Assembly: GCA_016714465.1 (NCBI GenBank)
Contig: JADKDT010000004.1
Coordinates: 161,593 to 225,592, forward strand
Reading direction: 5' to 3'
Length of the DNA: 64,000 nucleotides
DNA from: Candidatus Brachythrix odensensis
Lineage (GTDB): Bacteria; Chloroflexota; Anaerolineae; J036; Brachytrichaceae
Of this stretch, positions 44,099 through 52,916 are shown piece after piece. The notes beneath the pieces are model-generated. The model was not told the DNA's origin, did no database searches, and saw only the letters and a list, made by a program, of their open reading frames with translations. The position numbers were made by a program, and so were the translations under genes. Numbering within the stretch: position 1 is the first letter of the stretch; each line of letters opens with the position of its first letter.

Positions 44099-45511
44099 CT
44101 AATCCGCCATCGTCAGCGCCGCTGTCGATGGCGCCTGGGTGGTGCGGGCGAACGCGCGCACATCGCTGGCCCGCAGGAAATACAGGCAGGCGGCGAAGCC
44201 AATCGCCTCGAGGAAGTAGACCAGGGCATAGCCCGAGGCCGGCGAGCCCAGCGCGCGCGAGGCCAGGTCGAAGATCACCCCGCCCAGGGCCACCCCGATC
44301 CCGCGGAAGAGCAACTGGGCCATCGACCACACACCCAGATAGACGCCCGCCCGGGCGTCGAGGGTCATCACCATCAGCAGCGGCGAGCCGCCCGCGGTGT
44401 AGATGCCGAAACCCAGGCCAAAAGCCAGCACGGCCGGGATGAGCAAGGCCGCATTCACCGTCCACATGGCGAAGGCCAGCCCAAACAGCGAGAGCGAGGC
44501 CAGGACCAGTCCAACGGCCGTCACCTTGACCTGCTCGACGGTCGCCCATTTGCGGGTGAGGAAGATCGAGCCGACCAGGCCGAGCAGCAGACCGATGCCC
44601 CACACCCCGACGATGCCGGCTGCGCCCGAAAACGTCGCGCCAAAGACCTGGCGCAGGCTGGGCTCAAAAATGCCGTCCTGGGCGAAGCCGCTCATCGCGC
44701 CGAGGGCGAGCAGGCCAAAGAAAGCCCGCGCCCGGCGATCGCCGATGATGTCGCGCAGCACGGCCCCGAACTGTTTGTAGTCATCGTTGGCGATCCGACT
44801 GTGCGCGGCGTTGCGGCGCTCCTCGCCCGCGATCGAGACCACCCAGGCGATCAGGGCGATGGTCACCCCGACCACGGTAGCGGCGCTGAAAATGTCGAGG
44901 TTGTACTGGCGCAGTGCGCTCTCGCCGGGGTTGACCGTCGGCACGATGGCGGTTGCCAGGCGGGCATAGATGATCGGACTGAAGGCAAAGGCGGCCACCA
45001 GCATGGTCTGGACAATGGCGTAGGCCATCCCTTGGCGCTCGGGCGGGGCGCTCTCGCGGACCAGGGCCACGAAGGGGCTGCCCGAGAGCTGAGTGCCAAC
45101 CCCAAAGGCCAGGAACGAAACCAGCGCAATCGCCCAGCCGGCTGGCGCCGACCCGCCCAGGATCATCCCGGTCGCGAGGGGGAGCAACGGCAGCGAGAGC
45201 AGCATCATCCCCCGCCCGATCCAGATGTAGGGGATGCGGCGCAGGCCGAAGATCGGGCGGGTATCGGACAGGTGCCCGGCCCAGATTGTGAGCGGGACCA
45301 TGAGCTGGCGCAGGGCCAGGAGCAGGGTCACCGGGGTGGCGACAAAGCCGCCCAGAGCGGCCATCCCGTTGGCCATGGTGTAGTTCCACAGCGACGAGCC
45401 CAGGATGTCGGCGAATGAAGACCCGATGTGAAAAACGCCCAGCTTCATGCTGCGCAGCACGCTGAAGCGGGGCGGTTGGATGGGCTCGGCCCGGGAGAGA
45501 GTTGCATCCAC
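44099..45511 (-). CDS. PucC/BCD-family MFS transporter
   Basis: A 470-residue carrier with twelve helices. The first part, MKLGVFHIGSSFADILGSSL, then LGGFVATPVTLLLALRQLMV and LSDTRPIFGLRRIPYIWIGR, matches the PUCC family (bacteriochlorophyll delivery, LhaA/PucC), where SDTHRSxxGWRRxPYIW is the signature. SGSPFVALVRESAPPERQGM and AGVYLGVWSMAQLLFRGIG also fit. Family members in phototrophs assist light-harvesting complexes; in non-phototrophs the role is unknown. No pigment gene is nearby. A GTG start at 45509-45511 is used. Confidence 0.82.
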   Translation of the reverse strand: MDATLSRAEPIQPPRFSVLRSMKLGVFHIGSSFADILGSSLWNYTMANGMAALGGFVATPVTLLLALRQLMVPLTIWAGHLSDTRPIFGLRRIPYIWIGRGMMLLSLPLLPLATGMILGGSAPAGWAIALVSFLAFGVGTQLSGSPFVALVRESAPPERQGMAYAIVQTMLVAAFAFSPIIYARLATAIVPTVNPGESALRQYNLDIFSAATVVGVTIALIAWVVSIAGEERRNAAHSRIANDDYKQFGAVLRDIIGDRRARAFFGLLALGAMSGFAQDGIFEPSLRQVFGATFSGAAGIVGVWGIGLLLGLVGSIFLTRKWATVEQVKVTAVGLVLASLSLFGLAFAMWTVNAALLIPAVLAFGLGFGIYTAGGSPLLMVMTLDARAGVYLGVWSMAQLLFRGIGVALGGVIFDLASRALGSPASGYALVYFLEAIGFAACLYFLRASDVRAFARTTQAPSTAALTMAD

Positions 45512-45746
45512 TTCGCGGGATTGTAGCCGCGGGAGGGTTGTTTTCGGCTAGGGGTCGGGCGGCGTTTTGGGGATGCTCATTTACCTTGTCAGCGGCATGG
45601 TTTCGGGAAGCAAGAGTCACGATACGATTCCGTCAAGACACCGTTCTATAGCCAAACTCACACATTCGTGCATCAGAAGTAGACTCGTATTTGAGATCGA
45701 TCAACCCGCAAACCTTGTGCGATGCTCGATTCGATGGGAGGCAACA

Positions 45747-46214
45747 GTGAGAAACGTAGCTATTTTTCGACAGATCGCCATTCTCATCATCTGCCTATCC
45801 GCGTGCTCGACAGCTGCGCCCGCAACACCGACACCCATCCTGCGAACAAAGACTGGCGGTGTTGATAACACGGGCGACTTGTGCTTCAATCGTTACGATG
45901 CCAATGCGCTTGTCCTGACCGGCGAATGGCTTCCACGCGGCGACTGCTTTTCCAGCTCCTGCACCCGCCGGGATGAAGAAAGCTTGATCATTACCCGAAC
46001 TGCCGATGATCGGGAACTGCGGTTCACGTCACATGCCAGATTGGTGCAAACCACGGGAACAGATCGAGGATGCACTGCCGACTGCATGGGAGGCGGCAGG
46101 GTGCCCTTCACGCTGACTCAGATCCTGCCCACCGCCAGTTACACGATTTGGCATGGCGCGTCAATGATTGGTCAACTCAACATGTCTGCTTTCACGCGCG
46201 TGTGCTTGAAATAG
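45747..46214 (+). CDS. Cys-rich lipoprotein of unknown function
   Basis: With a GTG start at 45747 (GGGAGG six bases upstream) the protein has a signal peptide RNVAIFRQIAILIICLSACS ending in a lipobox, then TAAPATPTP, a linker common in this phylum's lipoproteins. The 125-residue mature part holds several Cys (GDLCFNRY, GDCFSSSCTRRD, DRGCTADCMGGG, FTRVCLK) that likely form disulfides outside the cell. No family recognised. Base use is a little less GC-rich than its neighbours (for example ACGATACGATTCC just upstream), so it may be a recent acquisition. It is followed by a cluster of palindromes. Confidence 0.6.
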   Translation: MRNVAIFRQIAILIICLSACSTAAPATPTPILRTKTGGVDNTGDLCFNRYDANALVLTGEWLPRGDCFSSSCTRRDEESLIITRTADDRELRFTSHARLVQTTGTDRGCTADCMGGGRVPFTLTQILPTASYTIWHGASMIGQLNMSAFTRVCLK

Positions 46215-46288
46215 TGGCGCGAACCCGCATCAGAAGCCGTGTTTGTCGACCATGCAATGCGTTGAGGAATTTCCCTGCCGCAGTTTGG

Positions 46289-46494
46289 GTCCCGCGCTTT
46301 CGCGCGGGACGACGGGGATGTGAGGCGGGCCGCACCTTCGAGGTGCGGCCCGCATGGCCCATTCGCACAACGTACGTTGGGTAGGGGCGGGTCGCGACCC
46401 GCCCCTACCCGGACGCGTGTTTCGGCGACGAGAAGGGCGAAGCACCAGCCGTAACGTACCGACCTAGATAGATTCGATGGCGGGTGCTTCGCCC
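46289..46494. repeat. Cluster of four palindromes
   Basis: In order: GTCCCGCGC-TTTC-GCGCGGGAC (46289-46310); an arm GCGGGCCGCACC with its mirror (46325-46353); a 28-bp perfect palindrome starting GTAGGGGCGGGTCG (46381-46408); and GGGCGAAGCACC (46435-46446) against GGTGCTTCGCCC (46483-46494). The last ends at the stop codon of the aminotransferase gene. The convergent genes on either side may share it as terminator. No gene is seen in 46215-46494. Confidence 0.75.
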
Positions 46495-47832
46495 CTACGC
46501 TGTCACAAACTCGTCGGTGATCTCCAGCGCCCGGTCGACGATCTCAAGACCCTCGTCCAGCTCCTCGCGGGTGATGGTCAGCGGCGGATTGACGAAAAAG
46601 TTGTTCCAGCGCACAAAGGTGAATAGCCCGTTGTCGTGGAAGAACTTCTTGACCAGGTTCATGACCTCCATGTCCTTCCCGCCGGCGTTGTAGGGGGCCA
46701 TGGGCTCCTTGGTCGTCTGGTTCTTGACCAGCTCGAAGATCGTAAACAGCCCGATGTGGCGCACATCGCCCACACTGGGGTGCCTGGCCTTCAGCTCGTC
46801 CTCACGCTGGGCGAGATACGCCCCGGTCGCGGCGGCCTTCTCGACCAGCTTGTCGTCGATGATGATGTTGATGGCGGCGATGGCGGCCGCGCAGCTCACC
46901 GCGTGTCCGCCATAGGTCAGCCCGGCATACAGGACCTTGTTGTCGAAGTACTTGCCGATCTCCTCGCTCACGATGCAGTCGCCCAGCGGGAGATAGCTGC
47001 TGGTCAGCCCCTTGGCCATCGTCATGATGTCGGGGGCGATCCCGTAATGCTCGCAGGCGAACATCTTGCCCGTCCGGCCAAACCCGCACATCACCTCGTC
47101 CAGGATGAGGAAGATGCCGTATTTGTCGCACAGCATGCGCAGGCCCTGGTAGTACTCTTTGGTCGGGATGATGATCCCGTTCGTGCCGGTCACCGTCTCC
47201 ATGATGATGGCGGCGACATTGTTCGGGCCCTCGAACTTGATCACATCCTCGGTCTGGTTCAGGCACTCCTGCATGAACTCGGCCTCGGTGAGCTTGAGCC
47301 GCGAGCGGTAGTAGTACGGATCCGGGATGCGCATGATCCCGGGCGGCTGGGGCTCGCTCGCCCAGCGGCGTGGGTCGCCGGTCAGGCCCATGCTCATGGC
47401 CGTGCCGCCGTGATAGCTCCGGTAGCGGGCCAGGATCTTGTGCTTGCCGCTGGCCATCCGGGCGATCTTGACCGCGTTCTCGTTGGCTTCCGAACCGCCC
47501 AACGTAAAGAAGCTCTTCTTGAGGTTGCCCGGGGTGATCTTGGCCAGCAGCTCGCCCAGCACGCCGCGGGCCTCGGTGGCCGCATACGGGTTGGCATAGG
47601 CCAGCTTCTCCATCTGGGCGACGACCGCCTGGGTGATGCGCTGGTCGCCGTGCCCGATGTTGACGCTCATCAACTGGCTGTTGAAGTCGATGAAGCGCTT
47701 GCCGTCGGTGTCCCAGAAATACACGCCCTTGGCGTGGTCGACCGGCAGCGGGGCGTAGCCGCCCTGCATGTTCCACTCGAACAGGGTGTAGTCCTTGTTG
47801 AGTTGGATGATTTTTTCAGTGCTCAGGCTCAT
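46495..47832 (-). CDS. Class III omega-aminotransferase (beta-alanine/omega-amino acid type)
   Basis: A 445-residue PLP enzyme: GKRFIDFNSQLMSVNIGHGD, SFFTLGGSEANENAVKIARM, YRSYHGGTAMSMGLTGDP, MVGIF-type acidic stretch FLILDEVMCGFGRTGKMFAC with the cofactor Asp, and DIMTMAKGLTSSYLPLGDCI with the cofactor Lys. It belongs to the omega-aminotransferase group (taurine, beta-alanine and similar donors). Its place next to dihydropyrimidinase and (methyl)malonate-semialdehyde dehydrogenase suggests beta-alanine to malonate semialdehyde as the reaction. This substrate is inferred from context, not from binding residues. Frame is intact. Confidence 0.9.
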   Translation of the reverse strand: MSLSTEKIIQLNKDYTLFEWNMQGGYAPLPVDHAKGVYFWDTDGKRFIDFNSQLMSVNIGHGDQRITQAVVAQMEKLAYANPYAATEARGVLGELLAKITPGNLKKSFFTLGGSEANENAVKIARMASGKHKILARYRSYHGGTAMSMGLTGDPRRWASEPQPPGIMRIPDPYYYRSRLKLTEAEFMQECLNQTEDVIKFEGPNNVAAIIMETVTGTNGIIIPTKEYYQGLRMLCDKYGIFLILDEVMCGFGRTGKMFACEHYGIAPDIMTMAKGLTSSYLPLGDCIVSEEIGKYFDNKVLYAGLTYGGHAVSCAAAIAAINIIIDDKLVEKAAATGAYLAQREDELKARHPSVGDVRHIGLFTIFELVKNQTTKEPMAPYNAGGKDMEVMNLVKKFFHDNGLFTFVRWNNFFVNPPLTITREELDEGLEIVDRALEITDEFVTA

Positions 47833-47878
47833 GATGTTTTCTCCAGTGCGCGCTCTCGCGCCCGGCGGAAGAATGCTT

Positions 47879-47914
47879 GAGCGGATATCCCCGCTTCGCG
47901 GGGGATATCCGCTC
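47879..47914. repeat. Near-perfect palindrome inside the pyrimidine cluster
   Basis: GAGCGGATATCCCCGC (47879-47894), loop TTC, GCGGGGGATATCCGCTC (47898-47914). The arms differ only by one C/G, again possibly an indel. Lies between two co-directional genes. Confidence 0.8.
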
Positions 47915-47928
47915 CGGAGAAGTTTCGG

Positions 47929-49338
47929 TTAGCGCGTCCTAAAGCAGGATCGCCGGCCTGCGTTCGAGAAACGCCCGGCGCCGGCGGCGCCCAGCCAGCG
48001 CTTGCCATCCACGACCAGCTTGCCGCGCAGGAAGACCTTGACCGGTTTGCCGGTCACTTCGCGGCCCTCGTAGAGGTTGTAGTCGACCCGCATGTGGTGG
48101 GTCTTCGCGCTGACGGTGTGTTTGGCCTTGGGATCCCAGATCACCAGGTCGGCGTCCGCGCCGGCGATGATCGCCCCCTTGCGCGGATACAACCCGAACA
48201 GCTTGGCCGGGTTGGTGGCCGTCAGCTCGACAAAACGGCTGGGCGAGATCTGCCCGGTCCGCACCGCCGCATCCCACAGCATATACATCCGGTCCTCGAT
48301 CCCCGGCACGCCATTCGGGATCGCGGCAAAACTCTTCGCCCCGAGCGTCTTCTGGGTCTTATAGTTGAACGGGCAGTGATCGGTGCTGACGCTGACCAGG
48401 TCCCCGGTCCGGATCCCGCGCATCAACGCGGCCTGATCGCTCGCCTCGCGGAAGGGCGGGCTGCACACCCACTTCGCGCCGTTGAAGGCGTCCTCGGCGG
48501 TCGCGTTCAGGTTGTCCTTCGTAAAGTGGAAATACTGCACGCAGGTCTCGGCGTAAGCGTGCTGGCCGCGCTTGCGGGCGTTGGCGATCGCGTGCAGCGC
48601 CATCGCGTTGGTCAGGTGCACAACGAACAACGGCGCGTCTCCAGCCACCCGGGCCAGCTCGATCGCCCGGTTGGTGGCCTCAGCTTCGAGCTCGGCCGGC
48701 CGGGTGAGTGCGTGCCAGATCGGGGCCAGATTGCCGGCTGCGAGGGCGTCCTTGACCAGCACGTCGATGGCGTCGCCGTTCTCGGCGTGGACCATCGTCA
48801 GCACCCCGCTCGCTTTGGCGGCCCGCAGGCAGCGGAAGAGGGTGGTGTCGTCGACCTGCAACACGCCCTTGTAGGCCATGAACAGCTTGATGCTCGTCAC
48901 CCCCATCTTCGGCAACTGGGCGATCTCGGCCATCACGGCCTCGTTCAGGTCGGTGACCGCCACATGGAAGCCATAATCCATCGCCGCCTTGCCTTTGGCC
49001 TTGGCGTGCCATAGATCGAGGCTCTCTTTCAGCGACTTGCCCTTGGGCTGGATGCAGAAGTCAACGTGGGCGGTGGTCCCGCCAAACAGGGCGGCCTTGT
49101 GCCCGGTGAAGAAGTCGTCGCTGCTGACCGTCCCGCCAAAGGGCATATCGAGGTGGGTGTGCACGTCGATGCCGCCCGGCAGGATGTAGCGGCCCTTGGC
49201 GTCGATGACCGTGTCGGCGCCCTTCTCCATCAGCCCGTCCCCGATCAGGGCGATCTTCTCGTCATCGATCAGGATGTCGCCGGTGTACTCGTCCGAGGCG
49301 GTGACGATCCGGCCGTTCTTGATGAGCGTCGTGGCCAT
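47929..49338 (-). CDS. Dihydropyrimidinase / D-hydantoinase
   Basis: A 469-residue cyclic amidohydrolase: TLIKNGRIVTASDEYTGDIL at the start, LPGGIDVHTHLDMPFGG with two metal-binding His, SIKLFMAYKG with the Lys that is carbamylated to bridge the metals, MVHAENGDAIDVL and VVHLTNAMALHAI with further His, and VSTDHCPFNYKTQK with the last Asp. It opens dihydrouracil or dihydrothymine to N-carbamoyl-beta-amino acids. The last ~20 residues (GAAGAGRFSNAGRRSCFRTR) are close to a known hydantoinase tail. It is the second step of the reductive pyrimidine route and has the other steps around it. Confidence 0.93.
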   Translation of the reverse strand: MATTLIKNGRIVTASDEYTGDILIDDEKIALIGDGLMEKGADTVIDAKGRYILPGGIDVHTHLDMPFGGTVSSDDFFTGHKAALFGGTTAHVDFCIQPKGKSLKESLDLWHAKAKGKAAMDYGFHVAVTDLNEAVMAEIAQLPKMGVTSIKLFMAYKGVLQVDDTTLFRCLRAAKASGVLTMVHAENGDAIDVLVKDALAAGNLAPIWHALTRPAELEAEATNRAIELARVAGDAPLFVVHLTNAMALHAIANARKRGQHAYAETCVQYFHFTKDNLNATAEDAFNGAKWVCSPPFREASDQAALMRGIRTGDLVSVSTDHCPFNYKTQKTLGAKSFAAIPNGVPGIEDRMYMLWDAAVRTGQISPSRFVELTATNPAKLFGLYPRKGAIIAGADADLVIWDPKAKHTVSAKTHHMRVDYNLYEGREVTGKPVKVFLRGKLVVDGKRWLGAAGAGRFSNAGRRSCFRTR

Positions 49339-49370
49339 CTTCTCTCCTCACCTACTGTGGAGCTGGAGGG

Positions 49371-49404
49371 GATCCCCGGCTTCGCCGGGGATCAGCCGGG
49401 GATC
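49371..49404. repeat. Palindrome GATCCCCGGC-TTC-GCCGGGGATC plus extra half
   Basis: 10-bp arms (49371-49380, 49384-49393) and a further right-hand copy AGCCGGGGATC up to 49404. Core as at 38883. It lies upstream of the hydantoinase gene and after the dehydrogenase gene. Confidence 0.7.
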
Positions 49405-49421
49405 ACTGAGCGTAGCGACGT

Positions 49422-50897
49422 TTAGAATTTGCGGCTCCATTCTTTGGGCCAGCGCTCGATGATGACCTTGGTCTCGGTATAGAACTCGAAACCGTGCGCG
49501 CCCTGGGCGTGCAGGTCGCCGAAGAAGCTCTGGCGCCAGCCGCTGAACGGGAAATACGCCATCGGGGCCGGCACGCCGAGGTTGATCCCGACGTTGCCGC
49601 TGGCGACCTCATAGCGGAACTGGCGGGCGGCCGCGCCACTGGTGGTGAAGATGCTGGCCGCGTTGCCATACGCCCGGTCGTTGCACATGGCGATGGCCTC
49701 CTCAATCGTGCTGGCATGGGTCAGGCTGAAGACCGGCCCGAAGATCTCGGTCCGGGCCAGCTCTCCGCCGTGCGGCACGCCGTCCAGAATCGTCGGGAAG
49801 ACAAAGTTACCATCCTCGTAGCCGCTCACCTTGTGCTGGCGCCCGTCGACGACGATCTTGGCCCCTTCCATCTCGCCCATGGCAATGAGTTTCTCGATCC
49901 GGGCCTTGCTGTCGCCGGTGATGACCGGGCCCATCTGGGTGGCCTTGTCGAGGCCATAGCCGACCTTGCGCGAGGACGCCGCGTCGGCGATGCGCTCGAG
50001 GAATTCATTCCGGGCGTCGCCGACGGTGATGGCCACCGAGGCGGCCAGACAACGCTGGCCGGCGCAGCCAAAGGCTGAGTCGGCGGCGATGCGGGTGGTG
50101 GTCTCCATGTCAGCATCGGGCATGACGATGATGGGGTTCTTGGCCCCGCCCTGGCACTGGGCGCGCTTGCCATTGGCCGTTGCGCGGCTGTAGATGTACT
50201 TCGCGACCGGGGTTGAGCCGACAAAGCTGACCGCCCTGACGTCCGGGTGATCCAAAATCGCGTCGACGACATCCCTGGCCCCGTTGATGACCTGGATGAC
50301 GCCCTTGGGGAAGCCGGCCTGGGCGACCAGCTCCATCAGCTTCATCATCGTCATCGGCACCTTCTCGCTCGGCTTGAGCAGGAAGCTGTTGCCGCAGGCC
50401 ACCGCGTAGGGCATGAACCAGAGCGGGACCATAAGCGGGAAGTTGAAAGGCGTGATCGCGGCCACGACGCCCAGCGGCTGGCGGACCATCGATTCGTCGA
50501 TGCCGCGAGCGATGTCCTCGTTGGTGACGCCCTGCATCATGCTCGGCGCCCCGCAGGCGACTTCGATGTTCTCGATCGCGCGCTGGATCTCGGCGTCGCT
50601 CTCAACATACGTCTTGCCGCATTCGCGGGTGATGATCTTGGCGATCTCGTCCCGGTTCTGCTCGAGCAGCACCTTCAGCCTGAACAGCGGCTGGATGCGC
50701 TCGCCGGCCGGGGTGCGCCGCCACTCGCGGAAGGCGACGGCGCCGGCCGTGACGGCCGCGTCGACTTCCTCTTTGGGAGAGAGCGGGACCTGGGTCAGGA
50801 CGTCGGTTGTGCCCGGGTCGCGCACGGGCAGAAACTCGCTGGCGCCGGATTTGACAAACGCGCCGTTGACGAAATTGGTGAGGGGTTCAATAGCCAT
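49422..50897 (-). CDS. mmsA: Methylmalonate/malonate-semialdehyde dehydrogenase (acylating)
   Basis: A 491-residue aldehyde dehydrogenase of the CoA-acylating MMSDH group: TNFVNGAFVKSGASEFLPVR at the start, AAITPFNFPLMVPLWFMPYA, LKPSEKVPMTMMKLMEL, AVSFVGSTPVAKYIYSRATA, AKNPIIVMPDAD, and GCAGQRCLAAS with the catalytic Cys. The C-terminus ends ERWPKEWSRKF, typical of this family. It turns malonate semialdehyde to acetyl-CoA, or the methyl form to propionyl-CoA, releasing CO2. That is what would follow the beta-alanine aminotransferase in the cluster. ATG 50895-50897 starts MAIEPLTNFV. Confidence 0.93.
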   Translation of the reverse strand: MAIEPLTNFVNGAFVKSGASEFLPVRDPGTTDVLTQVPLSPKEEVDAAVTAGAVAFREWRRTPAGERIQPLFRLKVLLEQNRDEIAKIITRECGKTYVESDAEIQRAIENIEVACGAPSMMQGVTNEDIARGIDESMVRQPLGVVAAITPFNFPLMVPLWFMPYAVACGNSFLLKPSEKVPMTMMKLMELVAQAGFPKGVIQVINGARDVVDAILDHPDVRAVSFVGSTPVAKYIYSRATANGKRAQCQGGAKNPIIVMPDADMETTTRIAADSAFGCAGQRCLAASVAITVGDARNEFLERIADAASSRKVGYGLDKATQMGPVITGDSKARIEKLIAMGEMEGAKIVVDGRQHKVSGYEDGNFVFPTILDGVPHGGELARTEIFGPVFSLTHASTIEEAIAMCNDRAYGNAASIFTTSGAAARQFRYEVASGNVGINLGVPAPMAYFPFSGWRQSFFGDLHAQGAHGFEFYTETKVIIERWPKEWSRKF

Positions 50898-51070
50898 CGT
50901 GGGTGTTCCTTTGAGAGAGGCGCAGCCGGAGCCGCGCGAGATGAAACGAGTATATGCCCCCGGAGGTGATGGGGGCCTCAAATCCGTGACGATCCGCGGC
51001 GCGACCTCGCGCGTTAAACGTCATTCCCGATTGCGCGCCGGGCATTAAGCTGCGCACGCGACCATCACCC

Positions 51071-51292
51071 GGCCCCAGAGGGGCCGAATGAGATAGCCCA
51101 GGGCGAAGCCCTGGGAAACCGATGCCCACGCGATTTCCGCCCTGAAAGGGCGGGATGGCACACGAGGATTCTCGACCCGCCAGATCTCCCCATTGAACCG
51201 TTCCGTATTTCGCCCTTTCAGGGCTCATCGTGTGTTTGGTGTCGCGACCCAGGGCTTCGCCCTGGGCTATCTCATGTGGCCCTTTCAGGGCC
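51071..51292. repeat. Nested inverted-repeat element with hairpin arms (in the 50898-51304 gap)
   Basis: GAGATAGCCCAGGGCGAAGC begins a 26-base arm (51090-51115) exactly mirrored at 51249-51274. Each arm is itself a hairpin (CCCAGGGC/GCCCTGGG). Inside, GCCCTGAAAGGGCG is mirrored by CGCCCTTTCAGGGC, and outside GGCCCC and GGGCC words pair. The element takes up most of the 407-base gap. I see no gene in the gap; a promoter for the dehydrogenase gene should lie near 50900-51000. Confidence 0.8.
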
Positions 51293-51304
51293 AGGAACTG
51301 ACGC

Positions 51305-52312
51305 CTATGCCGCATTCAAGGCCGGAATGATCTTCTGACCGTAGATCTCCACCTGCTTCTCCTCCTCCCCATTCATGAGATACAGGTTGAACTGCGTGAC
51401 GCCAAGGTCGCGCAGTTCCTCGATCCTGCGGATTTGCTCCTTGACCCCGCCCACCACGCAATAGCGGTCGACGATGTCATCCGGCACAAAGCGGCTGTTG
51501 TCGCTGCCAACCTCCGCATGATGGAGATAGTTATAGCCGGGCCGATCCTCGACATAGGTCACCAGCTCGGGCGGCAGTTGCTCCTTCGGGTACTTCTTGA
51601 GCAGATCGACGATGTGGTTGCCGACCAGGGCCGGGAACCAGCGCACGTACTCGCGGGCCTTGGCCAGGTCGTCGTCGATCCACACCGGCGCGGCCGCCAT
51701 GACCTTGATCTTTGAGAAGTCGCGCCCGGCTTCCTTCGCCCCCTCCTTCACAAATCCAAGGCACCACTGGATCAAGTGCGGATCGGCGAACTGCAGCACG
51801 ATGCCATCCGCATGCCGGCCAGCGGAGCGCAGCGCGATCGGGCCGTAGCCGGCCACCCACACCGGGGGCGCGGGCTGGGTCGCCCAGGTAAAGAAGGTGT
51901 CGACGCCCTCGTAGTCGAGGTGGCCGCCGGCGGTGAGCGCGCGGAACTGGGCGACAAACTCCTCGAGGTGGGCCATCGTGGTCGGGCCTTTGCCCAACCG
52001 CCGGCGCGAGGAATCGCCCCGCCCGATGCCCATGTCCATCCGGCCCTTGCTGATGTTCTGCAGGGTGGCGAACAGGCTTGCGGCCACGGTCACGTCCCGC
52101 ACGACCGGGTTGGTGACCAGCGTGCCAATCCGCATCCGGCGGGTCTCCCACGCCCACAACGCAAAACGAGGGAAGCACTCCTGCCACAGGACGTGGCTGT
52201 CGAAGCTCCACAAGTAGTCGAAGCCTTCCGCCTCGGCCTGTTTGGCGATCGCCACCTCGCGAAAAACATCCATGTCGCTCTTGAAAGTGATGCCGAATTC
52301 CATCTTTGCCAT
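51305..52312 (-). CDS. LLM-class flavin/F420-dependent oxidoreductase
   Basis: A 335-residue bacterial-luciferase-like TIM barrel: EFGITFKSDMDVFREVAIAK, GFDYLWSFDSHVLWQECFP, RIGTLVTNPVVRDVTVAAS, FATLQNISKGRMDMGIGRGD, PPVWVAGYGPIALRSAGRHA and DGIVLQF. It would use FMNH2 or F420. From memory it is close to a group annotated as CPS_4090-type F420-dependent oxidoreductases that are found near hydantoinase genes; I cannot check this here. The cluster context points to a step on pyrimidines or hydantoins. ATG 52310-52312 begins MAKMEFGITF; the upstream open lead is repeat-derived. Confidence 0.85.
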   Translation of the reverse strand: MAKMEFGITFKSDMDVFREVAIAKQAEAEGFDYLWSFDSHVLWQECFPRFALWAWETRRMRIGTLVTNPVVRDVTVAASLFATLQNISKGRMDMGIGRGDSSRRRLGKGPTTMAHLEEFVAQFRALTAGGHLDYEGVDTFFTWATQPAPPVWVAGYGPIALRSAGRHADGIVLQFADPHLIQWCLGFVKEGAKEAGRDFSKIKVMAAAPVWIDDDLAKAREYVRWFPALVGNHIVDLLKKYPKEQLPPELVTYVEDRPGYNYLHHAEVGSDNSRFVPDDIVDRYCVVGGVKEQIRRIEELRDLGVTQFNLYLMNGEEEKQVEIYGQKIIPALNAA

Positions 52313-52397
52313 GTCATGCTCTCCTGCATACCGAATAACGTCAGCGTGCGCAGCTATCTTAGACGCGCGGCGCGGTTCTGGCAACCAAGGGGGGGAA

Positions 52398-52716
52398 GCA
52401 GAAGCATGGCTACTGCAAAGTTCCATTTCGGGGCAAGCATCCTGAGCGGAGCGCGGCGGACCGGAAGAGCCCGACCTGCACGAACCTCGCCGCGCGCAGT
52501 CGAAGGACGCGCCGTAAGCCTGTTTTTCCGAACGCAAGCGTCCTTCGACTTCGCTCAGGAGAACTCCTTCGACTTCGCTCAGGAGAACTCCTTCGACTTC
52601 GCGCGGGAGTCGACCCACGGTGGTGACTCGTTCCGGGCCGCGCTCCGCTCAGGATGCTTGCGCAATGGAGGAATCGAAAACTGTCAAGGGACTTTGCAAC
52701 AGCCATGGAAGCAGAA
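52398..52716. repeat. Large nested inverted repeat with three tandem 24-bp units (in the 52313-52922 gap)
   Basis: CAAGCATCCTGAGCGGAGCG starts an arm at 52434-52457 exactly mirrored at 52637-52660. An outer pair (ATGGCTACTGCAAAGTTCC near 52406 against GGACTTTGCAACAGCCAT near 52690) is imperfect. Inside, TCCTTCGACTTCGCTCAGGA starts a 24-bp unit repeated at 52541, 52565 and 52589 (the last diverged), and CAGTCGAAGGACGCG faces it in reverse. Together with the CGCAGATT element that follows, it fills the 610-base gap. No gene is seen. Confidence 0.75.
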
Positions 52717-52742
52717 GAAGGGTGACTCCTCAAACCAATCCT

Positions 52743-52853
52743 AAATCTGCGCTAATCTGCGTCAATCTGCGGATCGATCCAAGTCCAAGCCCGCTCGGGC
52801 CGTCACGGGTGCGGCAGGTCTTGTCCGCAGATTTACGCAGATTGGCGCAGATT
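52743..52853. repeat. CGCAGATT-type inverted-repeat element (copy 3 of 5)
   Basis: AAATCTGCGCTAATCTGCGT runs to CAATCTGCGGAT (52743-52774) and is mirrored by GTCCGCAGATTTACGCAGAT (52823-52853). Its arms point in the opposite sense to the other copies. It is upstream of the M20 gene. Confidence 0.7.
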
Positions 52854-52910
52854 GGGTTGGTGTTTCTGGCTTCCACAGTGGCGCGTGATGACGACTATTG
52901 GGTTTCGTCC

Positions 52911-52916
52911 TAAACT
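52911..52916 (+). promoter_or_regulatory. -10 box for a leaderless amidohydrolase mRNA
   Basis: TAAACT ends six bases before ATG 52923, with no ribosome site between them. Confidence 0.4.

Noticed and set aside
46381..46408. 28-bp palindrome as a phage or integron attachment site
   Set aside because: No integrase, tRNA or direct repeat is associated; it is one of a cluster of ordinary palindromes in a convergent gap.
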